Source of the DNA: Arcuatula senhousia
Lineage: Eukaryota; Mollusca; Bivalvia; Mytilida; Mytilidae
Length of the DNA: 64,000 bases
NCBI GenBank assembly: GCA_963971305.1
Contig: OZ020308.1
Coordinates: 29,479,275-29,543,274, forward strand
Reading direction: 5' to 3'
Positions 1-11,400 of this stretch are shown piece after piece. The first letter of the stretch is position 1. Each line of letters starts with the position of its first letter. Under the pieces are notes generated by a model. The model saw only the letters and a list, made by a program, of their open reading frames with translations. It was not told the origin of the DNA and ran no database searches. Made by a program: the position numbers and the translations under genes.

Positions 1-280
1 TTAGGATGTCCTCTACCAAGTTTGTGAATTATATACATGTCGACAAACCAACATGGCCGCCGTTGCTAAAAATAGAACAGGGGGGTCAGACCATTGTTTT
101 TGGCTTATAACTCGAAAAGTATAAGAGATAGAGAAAATCCGAAGCAACTTTCCTTGTTCAGCATCAAAAGCTCTACAAATCTCTCCAATGAGTCGGAGTT
201 GTGAAACGACTCCTTATAGGAGTTATTGCCCTTTAATCGTCAAAATTGACCATTTTTGCAGTTCCTGGGAGCCTCTAGTT
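1..280 (+). repeat. AGCTCACC-family element, 3' part
   Basis: Near-identical to the interior and end of the copy at 48237-49736; it closes with GGGAGCCTCTAGT. Its start lies beyond the left edge. Confidence 0.85.
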
Positions 281-767
281 AATTTGTGTGTCTTGTATGT
301 TGCATGTCTGTTTTTTTTTAAATATCAAGCTCTAATGACCTAATGTTCCTGTTATTTTGTATTTATAATACGACGACTTTAAATAAATATTACCTAACTT
401 ACTCAATGTGTGAAAAGGGTGGAATTTCAGATGTTGCATATATGATAAGGTGTACTTTTCACAAATGTCATAGAGTGAACCATGCCTGAGAAAATGAAAA
501 CACGTCACGTTTAGTTCATGCAGCATCTACGTTTTGCATCTTTGTGACCCTAAATGTACATGCATAATTCAAACTTTGGTTTTAATAGATCATCTATAAA
601 ATATATCAAGTTTAAGCATATTCTATGTAATTTCATATGCATTAAAATATACGGAATGGTTGTTTTTTTAAGCAGGGTGAGGCGAATAAATATGAATAGT
701 GTGGGTCCACACACCTGTACCTTAAAATACTTGGAGATAGACCTATACGTTATTGAGATGTGGAATA

Positions 768-1097
768 AGTGTACGCGACACAACAAACATAAACAAACAG
801 CAATTCAAAAAATCACAACGGAAAACAGCAAGCAGTCTTCAACATGACCATAGGTCACTGCTTACCGTCTTGCATTGGCCCAAGACTTATAATACAATAC
901 AAAAGTATCAAAACCAATCCCTAAATCATCAACGAAAGACTCAATTCTTGACATAAAACAGTTAACATAGAATGACAAGGACAAACAAAGGCTTTGGCAA
1001 AGTTTCCTGGCTTAGGACAGGCACATATAAAATGTGGCGGGGTTAAACTAGTTTTTTGGATCCAACCTTCCCCCTATTGATAAGCTTGCACAAAGCT
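768..1097 (+). repeat. Dispersed repeat, copy 1
   Basis: Matches 9997-10281: shared words include GGCTTAGGACAGGCACAT or its variant and TTAAACTAGTTTT. No ends or coding potential recognised. Confidence 0.6.
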
Positions 1098-1120
1098 ACA
1101 TATAAACACTGTATACAACA

Positions 1121-2471
1121 TTACTTTCAATTCAATTTTGTCAATTAATTTTTTGTTGTTAATTAGCTATGTTTTTCATTTAAAAAATGACAAATTGGTT
1201 GTTAATATTTGTTTTTGTTAACCTGGCTCGAAAAATGACATACCTAATTTAGTGAATTCTATTTTTTTGTTTACCTTTGTGTAAAAATGGCGGGAAAGTT
1301 TTGACGTTTGGACTTGAAGCTAAAGCAACTATAAAGCTTAGCTAGTTGTAGGTGATTCACTTAGGTCATACTAATGTGTTGGTAAATGCAATTAATCTAG
1401 GAAAGTTTAGAAATATCTAAGGGGCATTAGAATCTTAAAATTCCCTATAATTGCAGCTAAAGTGCTATTATCCATCTGTCCATCACACATGCAGTCAAAG
1501 AAATTAGGAAGTGGAGACTGAACATGCTGAATGCCTAATTACTCATCTCTATTTCATCTAATTATCCTAAGAATTTGACTTGTTTATTCTGCCAGCTTTG
1601 AGCCTTTCTGCTATTAAGAGGCTGTCCAAGCAAAACCCAGGCAATAGCTGGCACATGACAAATTTTGTTTTTCAAAAATTCTCGTTGATTTCACATCAGG
1701 TTAACATCCATTCCCCAAAACAAATGCAGATTTTTGGTTTATTGAAGTGGCAACTTAGATATAATTTATATAGAATGCATTGAAAATATGCAGAAAAAGG
1801 GAGATAACTCTTGCATATTTGCAAAATTTGGTTGCTTTGTTCATGAACTTCAGGGCTGAATCACAAGTCATCCATGTTGCTTTCAAACGAATCCTGGTGA
1901 TTTTTGTTTTACATATGAGTCAGACAATACATTTATATAATAAATTTGCTGGGATAAAATTTTTCATGTGCCAGCTTTTGTAGGCTTTTGCCTGATTTCT
2001 TCATGGACAGCCTCTTAAATGATACTAAATTAGAAAGTAATTTATGATAATTAAAATATTTTTTTTAAAGATTTTCAAGAGGAGCTTTTTAAAGCACGAC
2101 TCTAAATAGTTCATTATTTTATTCGTAATAATTTGTAATAATTTTTAACTGACGACTTTAAAACAGTATTTTTCAGAAGATGCCCATCAAAATTAATAGA
2201 GATTGAATTAGCCTATCGCATGCAGCAGGATTTCCTCTTTCCAATGAAATGATTATTATACATTTTGTACATGTCCGATAAACAATAAAAGTGTTTACCC
2301 TCGAACAATAACACCATGTTTCAACAGACAATCTGAGTGTACAATATACTGTGATGACCTTGTTATTTATAACTTATTGGGAGAGACAAATCTCTTTAGT
2401 TTAATTATCTTAGATGTTTAATATAAATATAATGTGACATGACACCAGCATTTTCTTTGCTAAGAATGTGT
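1121..2471. other. AT-rich stretch, nothing recognised
   Basis: Short open frames here have no recognisable motif or splice context. A missing MSH4 first exon could lie here but nothing supports it. Confidence 0.4.
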
Positions 2472-2666
2472 TACTGTAAACCAACTTATTTTCGCGAGCA
2501 ATTTATATTCGCGGATTTCGCGAGGAACAGAAATTCACGAAGTAACTCATTTTAATAGTAATTTAATTGTTTTTACGAGAAATTGCGAAAAAAAATAGCC
2601 GCGAAATAGCCCTATGACACTAAAACGCGGAATATTGTAGTCGCGACAATAAATTGGTTTACAGTA
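2472..2666. mobile_element. MITE with TACTGTAAACC ends
   Basis: About 25-bp inverted ends, TACTGTAAACCAACTTATTT against the complement of the right end, and CG-rich words inside. The TA at each end suggests a TA target duplication. A cousin lies at 33631-33802. Confidence 0.75.
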
Positions 2667-2694
2667 GTTTACATCACCATTGGCATTAACCTTC

Positions 2695-2981
2695 CAGGGT
2701 TCCCACGCCATCCTTGATTTCAAGGAAACCTGGAAATGTCCTTGAATTTCATTTCAATGCTCAAAAAGCTGGTAAAATCTTTGAATTTTATCAAATATCC
2801 TTGAAAAACCCTGGAATTTTGTAATATTCAGAATTGTTGACTGTTTGATAAAAATAGTTGAAAAATATTGGATTTTAAAAATTTTTGCGACTATTTTAAT
2901 CCTTGAAAATAATCACAATACCCTTGAAAAACCCTGGAAAAACCCTTGAATTTTATGTCCAAAAAATAGTGGGAACCCTAG
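2695..2981. mobile_element. MITE with AGGGTTCCCAC ends
   Basis: Left end CAGGGTTCCCAC, right end GTGGGAACCCTAG; the interior is rich in CCTTGAAAAACCCTGG-type words. No clear target duplication. Confidence 0.65.
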
Positions 2982-3826
2982 GCCTGAGTCCTTCATATTA
3001 CATGTAACTTTAGACCAAACAACACTTACAGAACAAAAAAGTACATGAAAGACTGGAAAAAAATGGGTAGGTTCATTGTAGGTTTATTTTTTTTTTTATC
3101 TGAGTAAATCGTAAATGGAGAGTGGAATGTAAGTTAAACAGTGCTTAAGCATGAAAAAAATATAGGTTTACATAGGGTTGGGTTACTGGAGTGGAAACAC
3201 ACATTTTTTTTTTGGCCTTTAATAAATGTTTAAATTAAGATTCTAATCTTTACAAAATTCATAAGCAGTGATTGTAAATTTTATAATTTAATAGCATTTA
3301 TTTTGGCAATATTACTTGAAATTTGTAAGTTCATATATTTGATTGTTTAATCTAAAAATACTTAGATTTACCCTAAAAATACTTTTAAAAGCATAAATTT
3401 GTAAACGTTCAATATTGAGCCCAATGGTAAATGTTTTAAAAGGGAGAAAAATTGTGTGGTACATGTGTCATCATCATGTCTAAACATTCTTATGTCGAAT
3501 ATTTTCCGTAACATTGTATCATTTTTTACTTCGTGTTAATTTTATTTTTTATTTAGGACTATATTCATGGTAAAGAAAGTTGTGAAAAGAACCATGTGAG
3601 TTACTGTAGGCATTGAGTACAAAGATATATGTCTAGATGTAAAATGCAGTCTGAATCAAAGAAGCCAAAGTACCGTATGTATATCATCATGATCATGGGT
3701 ACACATGTGTTTATATAGTTTAGTTCGAAAAGATAGATACCAAAGAAAGCAGACCTTCAATGAACATGTATATATTTTTGTCCTTTATTCTTTATTTTCT
3801 TTTCTTATTATTCAATATTCTTTTTA

Positions 3827-3961
3827 CAGTAATTCTGAAGGTCTGTCAGACACTGGACAAATCTGGTAAAAATTTTCTCGGTCCAGTTTTTCCATTGCAA
3901 TGTACATGATTACAGGACATGTCCAGTGTTAAAAAGAGAAAAAAATACTTCAGAATCACTG
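3827..3961. mobile_element. Small hAT-like MITE
   Basis: Ends CAGTAATTCTGAAG and CTTCAGAATCACTG are inverted copies; the flanks CTTTTTA and CTTTATA resemble a decayed duplication. Confidence 0.5.
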
Positions 3962-4069
3962 CTTTATACATTGAGGTTTTAAGGATGTGGTACATAGTTT
4001 AGTATAAAATCCAACGGTTTACATGTGGCTAAAAATAGGTACAGGGGGGCCCCCCTTGTTATTTATGGT

Positions 4070-4262
4070 AAGAAGCAGAGGTACCAATGGGGTATCCGAA
4101 TGTCAAAGGTCCCAAAGGGCAGAGACAAAACCAGTAAACACGAATAAGAACGGGACAAAAACAGACAACATGTAAAACATGGAAACATAAAATAACTGAA
4201 TATCAATCAACAACGCGAACTCCAGTCGAAACAAGAGTGAACTCAGGTGCTCCGGAAGAGTA
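4070..4262 (-). repeat. Retroelement 3' tail inserted in a TTAA element
   Basis: Starts AGAAGCAGAGGTACCAATGG and ends in GCTCCGGAAGAGTA; about 190 bases, very similar to 18636-18829. It interrupts the TTAA-bounded element at 3979-5251, because the sister copy at 7520 lacks it. Confidence 0.75.
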
Positions 4263-4280
4263 ATTCTGATGAAAACTTTA

Positions 4281-4706
4281 ATAGCGAGCATAGCTCGCAA
4301 GCGGAGAGCTCTACGGTATTTGTTTCCGCGAGAAATTTGCTAATGCTGATTTAGATTTTTTATGGTCCGGAAAGGGTTATTATTTTTACAGGTCCGGAGT
4401 GAATGTTAAAATAATTGATAAGAAAAGAAATAATGCTTAAAAAAATAATAAATTGCGTTTCTTACAAGAAAATAATATTCTTAAAATAATAAATACACAT
4501 AAGCTGCTCGTTTCGTCTTGGTTATATGCACGTACGAAACTAACGTGTCTCGAAGCTTAATCGCCCCATACCATCTCGCCCCAAAATAAGCAAATGGAAA
4601 TATTGGAAATTAAATGATAGTGATATTCCTGAATGTCGACATTTAGAACATAAAAAACGTAGTCCCTTTAGCTATGCTCGCATTTAGGCAATGCCTACTC
4701 CATATT
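4281..4706. mobile_element. Nested element with AGCGAGCATAGCT ends
   Basis: Left AGCGAGCATAGCT and right AGCTATGCTCGC are inverted; it is absent from the sister TTAA element at 7520-8186. Boundaries are approximate. Confidence 0.55.
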
Positions 4707-5476
4707 ATTTTTTGCATCAATCATAGAATTTAGAATTTCTTTTTGAAGATAAAGTAAGTTTTTGTTTTAAAAATGAAATAAGTGAATGTATACAAAGGGG
4801 GATAATCACTGAATTTCCTGTTTTGAAAAGAATGGTAAATTTAAGTTTTTACACGAAGTAAAATGCTGTTTTTAAAAAACGGCGATCGTACCCTAAGAGT
4901 GGACTTTAAAAAGACAAGACGCTCAGCTCAACAAGTTTCACTAAAAAAATTAAATGTTTTTTTGTCCATTCTATATTTTTCAGCACCTCAAAAATGCAAT
5001 GGCTGTTCATATTTTCCCATAAAATTGTCATAAAAAGGACAATATGCAATTGATTGATTAGCTTTAATGATAATTTATTTGTTACAACTGTCTGTATCTT
5101 TGAAAAGCTGATAGATTTGGCTTTCTATTGATGTATAATGAGGTATATATGCTTAAAATTTGACATGTCACTGAAAGCTTTCCATGCCATGTTTGAGGTC
5201 GCCCACCCCCATGTGACGTCATAACGTCATAACTATGGTCCACATCCTTAATGCACATATACTGAAAATAAAGAGAATACAAGCATGTCTTGGGGAAAAT
5301 TTCATTTAATTTTTTTCATTAAATATATTTATTTAAGGTTATATCTTGTTTTTGCAGTAGGAAAATAGTCTGTGTTATGTACTATATTCAAGAAAATACC
5401 ATAGCAACAGGATGATATTATAAAGTCATTGTATCAAATATGACGTCGTTATGTGATTTTGTGACGTTCCATTGTT

Positions 5477-6302
5477 ATACCCCCCCCCCGCAAACAAAGT
5501 TTGTGGGGGTATATAGGAAACACCCTGTCTGTCTGTCCGTCTGTCCGTCTGTCCACATAACTTGTAAGCGCTTCTTCTCCTAAACCGCTGGGAGGATTTT
5601 GCTGAAACTTAAGATGAAGGAAGTACATCATATGAAGATGTGCATGAAGAATTTTCATCGCACTCTGACATCATTCAGGGGAGATAATAGGACTTAGACT
5701 TTTTGAAATACATTATTCAATGGGAGACCTCGTAAGCGCAACTCCTCCTTAACTGCTGGAAGGATTTTGTTGAAACTTTACATGAAGGAAGTACATCATA
5801 TTTAAATGTGCATGAAGAATTTTCATCGCAATCAGACATCATTCATGGGAGATAATTGGACTTAGACTTATTAAATACATGTACATTAATATACATTATT
5901 CAATGGGAGACCTCGTAAGCGCAACTCCTCCTAAACCGCTTGATGGATTTTGATGAAACTTTACATAAAAGAAGTACATCATATGTAGATGTGCATGAGG
6001 AATTTTCATTGCAATCAGACATCATTCAGGGGAGATAACTGGACTTAGACTTTTTAAATACATTATTCAATGGGAGACCTCGTAAGCTGGTAAGCGCAAC
6101 TCCTCCTAAACCGCTTGATGGATTTTGATGAAACTTTACATGAAAGAAGTACATCATCTGTAGATGTGCATGAAGAATTTGTATTGCTCTTGGTTATTAT
6201 TGAGGGGAGATAACTGGACTTGAGATTTTTTTTTTACAGTACAGAGTCCAATATGAAGCGGGGGGTATCCTTTTGTGAGCTCGCTCACAGTTTTACTTGT
6301 TT
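5477..6302 (+). repeat. CGTC-type element (CCCCC/GGGGG hairpin family)
   Basis: Opens with a hairpin at 5477-5512 (arms of C-run and GGGGG around GCAAACAAAGTTTGT), then a CTGTCCGT microsatellite, then about four units of 165-185 bases (CTCGTAAGCGCAACTCCTCC), and closes GGGGGTATCC to ACTTGTTT. Confidence 0.75.
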
Positions 6303-6528
6303 CAGTCTATCCACTCTCTTTTTTGAACCGCTTGCAGCATATAGTAGCTGGGGGCATCAGTTTGTTTGCTACAAATTTTCCTGAAAAGTGTTGCATATTT
6401 GAAATGAATTTTTGAAAAGCATAATCAGCAGTGAACATGTACAAAATGTATGTTCAAGGAAAAGGGCATCCAAATCCTTGTTTTTTAAAGACAACCTTTC
6501 TCACATACAGGTCATGTCACTGTTATAA

Positions 6529-7101
6529 AGGACATGGTACGGTAAGGGCCATATTTGGCCCCCTATTTTATGAAAAAATAAATCCTACGTAATTTATTAA
6601 AATGCACTTTATATATAGAGTTAGATGCATCAAGTTTATGAGTATGCTTTCAATTTCCAATAATCTTTTCGGTTTTCAATTTTATAGAGACCTGACACAG
6701 AGTAAAATCAACAAAATCGAGAAAAATGCTGATTTTTAGAGTTATTTTCAAAGGCCTCGGCCTACGTGACCCAGAGATTTCTTAGCTGATTTAGACTTAA
6801 ATTGATATCAGTTTTAAAGTATATTTACAAAATGTCTGTGTCAAGAAGGCGGAGGCATCCAAAAATTGTAAAAATGACCCAAAATTCGTCCATTTTCAGC
6901 CAATTTGACAGGAATCTTACATATTTGGTATGTTTTGACATCCTATTTCTCACCAATGTCAGATGCTACGCCTAAAAAATTATTAGAACAAATCTGCTCA
7001 TTCACTTGAACTTCTAAATAGCATAAGAAATCTTTTCCATATCAACTTTGTAATTTTGAATCATAGAGGGGGCCAAAAATGGGCCTTAGTGTACCTTGTC
7101 C
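6529..7101. mobile_element. MITE-like element with GGACATGGTA ends, copy 1
   Basis: Inverted ends GGACATGGTACGGTAAGGGC and the complement of GGGCCTTAGTGTACCTTGTCC (shortened here); the sister copy is at 29423-29999. It is flanked by a direct repeat of about 113 bases. Confidence 0.7.
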
Positions 7102-7519
7102 TTTTTGAAAAGCATAATCAGCAGTGAACATGTATGTTCCAGGAAAAGGGCATCCAAATACTTGTTTTTTAAAGACAACCTTTCTCACATACAGGTCATG
7201 TCACTGTTATAAAGCTGATTTTTTTTTTGGAAAAAGTAGTGCATATGGCCTAAGAATATGATTTTTATACCAATGTAACCAACTGATATCTAACAAGATC
7301 ATTATTGATATTAGATAATGATTTTAAAATCCTTTTTCTGGTCCTTCTGTCTTTAGAGTACCAGAATGCATGAAATGGGCTAAAAACTTGGTTTGACACA
7401 GTATATTGTAATTGCTATGTCTTCACTTTCAGAAGGCGGACGAATAAAAATTTGGTACCTTTTTATTCGTCATTGGACAGGGAACGGGGCAAATCCAAAT
7501 ATGAAATTTAAAAGGTGCT

Positions 7520-8186
7520 TTAAGGATGTGGTACATATAGTTTCGTATAAAATCCAACGGTTTACATGTGGCTAAAAATAGATACAGGGGCCCCCCTTGT
7601 TATTTATGGTAGTTCTGATGAAAACTTGAATATTTTTTGCATCAATCATAGAATTTAGAATTTCTTTTTGAAGATAAAGTAAGTTTTTGTGTGATTTTAA
7701 TTTTTAAAAATGAAATAAGTGAATGTATACAAAGGGGGATAATCACTGAATTTCCTGTTTTGAAAAGAGTGGTAAATTTAAGTTTTTACACGAAGTAAAA
7801 TGCTGTTTTTAAAAAATAGCGATCGTACCCGAAGAGTGGACTTTAAAAAGACAAGACACTCAGCTCAACAAGTTTCACTAAAAAAATTAAATGTTTTCTT
7901 GTCCATTCTATATTTTTCAGCACCTCAAAAATGCAAAGGCTGTTCATATTTTCTCATAAAATTGTCATAAAAAGGACAATATTCAATTGATTGATTAGCT
8001 TCAATGATAATTTATTTGTTACAACTGTCTGTATCTTTGAAAAGCTGATAAATTTTGCTTTCTATTGATGTATAATAAGGTATGCTTAAAATTTGACATG
8101 TCACTCAAAGCTTTCCATGTTTGAGGTCGCCCATCCCCTTGTGGCGTCATAACTTCATAACTACCCTGTATGGTCCACATCCTTAA
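7520..8186. mobile_element. TTAA-bounded element, copy 2
   Basis: Uninterrupted 667-bp sister of 3979-5251 with the same TTAAGGATGTGG and CCACATCCTTAA ends. Confidence 0.78.
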
Positions 8187-8364
8187 TAATTATTCTCTAT
8201 TCTTAATTTTTTGAGGCCATCTTTTCATAACTAAATATTTGTATTTGTAGTCTGAAATTCTTTGTGTTAATAATAGCTTTTTGATAAGTTTTCTGTCTGA
8301 GTTTACAAAGTGTCTTTCAATGTTTTACATGTATTCATATTTTATATGTTTTATATCATTACAG

Positions 8365-8449
8365 AATTAGATATATTGGAGACACCTGTTAATCCACTGA
8401 ATGAGAGTTCATCATCAAGTTCCGTCAGACCAAACAATTCATTCTCAAG
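8365..8449 (+). CDS. MSH4: MSH4 exon a (N-terminal, first one recognised)
   Basis: Encodes a low-complexity Ser-rich segment ([20 protein letters not shown]). The acceptor is ttacag and the donor AG/gtacat. It begins with two bases that complete a codon from an upstream exon not identified. Poorly conserved in the family, so its inclusion rests on phase agreement with the next exon and similar composition. Confidence 0.75.
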
Positions 8450-11400
8450 GTACATGTATTTATTTTACTTCACTTTGAACATGCTTTTAAAGAAATAAGC
8501 ATACTTTTATTTATAGGTACCCCTATTAAAACACCATGACATGCATATAAATTCAGTAATTATTTGAGAAAACAGCACATACATTTTGTAGATCTTTTGT
8601 ACCTATATACATGTACATGTATAACTAACTTTTCTTGACATAAGCCTCAAATCATCTTGAAAAAAATGATCAACATTGCAAAACATATATTTCATTATTT
8701 GAGATTCTATAAACCCTCTCCCCCTTAAGAAAAAAAAAAAAAAAAACAGAAACAAAGGCATGCCAAATTACAGTCTGAATAAAATGGAACATATTTTCAT
8801 TTGTGATGGACTGAAATCTTGTTGTGATCTATGAATTATTAAATCTGTAATATACAAAATCCAGCAAAAGTAAAAAGTAATCTTTAATGTTATTTGTTTA
8901 ACCTAATAATGAAGAGTGTGTTTTTTTTTCAGCAAGACACCAAGTACTTCATCTTTTTCCAATGGACAAACCAGCTTTTCTTCAGTCACGACAGGAAAAA
9001 GAAGCCTATTCTCTGATACCCCTGCAGGAAGAAGCTCTTCTTCCTATACCCCTGCACAGCGAAGTTCATCCTCATTTACACCAGGACACAGGACTAGTAC
9101 CTCGTACACAACACCAAGAAATAGACGGAAAACTCCAAGGTCATCCACTGTGACCCCACTGGATGTCAGTTCTTCTGTAATTGTTGGTTAGTAACAGGGA
9201 TTGGGAGTCCTGGTTGGCTGAGTGGTTTAGGTGCTTGTTTAAATACCACACTACAAGTCACATCTGAAATTTACAAAAAAAAGGGACTTCCCCACCTGTA
9301 TGTGATTTGGTTTGTCAGTTACCTGCCCAAGGTTGGTGGTTTTCTCCGGGTACTCTGTTTTCCTTCACCATTAAAACTGATTGCCTTATATGACTCAGGT
9401 GTGTTGAAAAGAGCTTTAAAACCCTAACAAATCAATAAACAAATAAACAAGTGACATGGTTTGAAACTCGTCTCTAGAAGAAGATTTTGCAAATTTTCAA
9501 AACTGTAAGAGTTCTTTTTTCATTTGGTATTTTAAGTTAAATGAATTTTGTAATTAGCCATTTTTCACTACATAAAATACTGGCCAAAACAAATACATTT
9601 ACTTTACATGATACTCAGGTAGAACGTTATTAAAAAATCACAAAATTATGTAGTGATGTTCGGATTTTAACGAAAAATCTAATCGAAATAGGCTTCCGAT
9701 GCTACTAATCGCTTATAAAATCAATAATCCATTAATCGGAAAATATTCAATTTTAGTGATTTTACACAAAAACACCAAAGAATTACATTGATTTGGGCGG
9801 TAAATTAATAAATAGTGTCCGATTATATAATTGATTATGATCTTCTGATCATTTCTGATAATCAATTATGAAATATTTCCGATTGCCCAACACTAAAATT
9901 ATGTACCTGGGAAGTTGTTATAAATTGTAAAACCATGAAATTAAGTATGTTTACAGTTTCTGCTATATACATGTAGGTGACAAAAAAAAGTGTAATAAGT
10001 GTACTGGACACAACCAAGTGAACCAACATTTAGAAGCGATAATAAAAAAAATCACAATGTAAAACAGGCAGCAGTCTTTAACATGACCAGAAATACAATA
10101 CCTAAGATTCAAAACCAATCCCTAAATTATCAGGGACAGACCCATTTCAGGGAATAGAGCAAAAACAGATAGTTGACAGGGACAAACAAAAGCTTTGTTG
10201 TGACAAGCATACCTGGTCTAGGACAGGCACATGAAAATGTTGCCAGTTAAACTAGTTTTATGGGCCCAACCTTCCCTCAATTGCTAATCTAGTACAAAGC
10301 ACTAAAATAACACACACTAAAAATCAAATTGATAAAAGTTCAATTCACCAAGAGATAATCTGAGACAAGAGCACTATATGAGAACAACGAGAAATAGAGG
10401 AGCTCTCTTGTCAGAGAACACTCATATGTATCTATGAATATATAAAGACATTTTTGGTAACAGTTTTCTCAGCAACGACTCATCACATCAACTTAATATT
10501 TGGTATACAGCATCAGAGTGGGGTCTTCATTTTCAGGTCTGTCCCTCACTTACTTCTTGTTTTACGTAATCCGGCCATTTTTGACTTTGACAGATTTTTT
10601 TACAGAATTTTGCAAACTTAAAAGTTTTGTTTATATAGTTAATTTAATTTTTCTTTAATGCTTGATAAACAGTCATCGTAGTTACTTTGTTTATTTTAGC
10701 CATTGTTGAAGGACGAGGTTTAGCCCGTGGAGAAATTGGAATGGCCAGTGTGGATCTAAAGAACCCTGTCATTGTATTGTCCCAGTTTGCAGACACTCAG
10801 TCCTACATTAGAACCATTACTAAACTCAAGATATTGTTACCAGTTGAGGTATGCAAAGAGGGTTTTTTCCCCACTAATAGACTGTTATTAGACTCCTCTC
10901 TAAAGAAGAAGGATCATATAACCATTGTCTGCCTATTTGTTTGTTCTGCTTTTCCAGTGGCAGTCAAAACTATCATCCCTGTTTGGCCTTATATTCCCAT
11001 TTCCTCCACTTTATGACCATCAATGTCATGATCATTTTTTATCACCCTTTCATGTTCATCTCCCTAATATTGTCAAAATAATGCTGCCTAGGAGTAAAGG
11101 AATAAATAACTGAGATCTTTCTATAAAAAATATTGTCACAGTTTACTAAGCAACTTTCTTAATTCAAATGCCTTACATTTTGCATTTTGCTCATCCTATA
11201 GTACCATGGTGTATAGACATTTTACAGGGGGAATAGGGATCCAGAGGGGGCTAACCTTTTTGTCAGAAATTTCAGTTGAATATATAGGAAATCATTGAGG
11301 TATGACAGGAGTACCAATCAGTGCCCCCCCCTTCTTTTCAAATTTCTAGATCTTCCACTGTTTCCTCTTGTTTATGTAGTACACAGGTTTCTACACATAG

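Larger units (their letters stand above)
3979..5251. mobile_element. TTAA-bounded element, copy 1 (with nested insertions)
   Basis: Begins TTAAGGATGTGG and ends CCACATCCTTAA, the pattern of piggyBac-type elements. No transposase is seen. Comparison with copy 2 shows two later insertions: the tail at 4070-4262 and another element at about 4281-4706. Confidence 0.75.

Noticed and set aside
554..847. 97-codon open frame on the + strand
   Set aside because: No motif or splice signal; the end overlaps a dispersed repeat.
3557..3595. 39-nt exon ending at the gtgagt donor
   Set aside because: Its end phase does not join exon a; only the shorter 13-nt version fits, and that is kept as a low-grade finding.
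9200..9290. Functional tRNA gene
   Set aside because: An A box is present, but no cloverleaf or B box; it fits a SINE head better.
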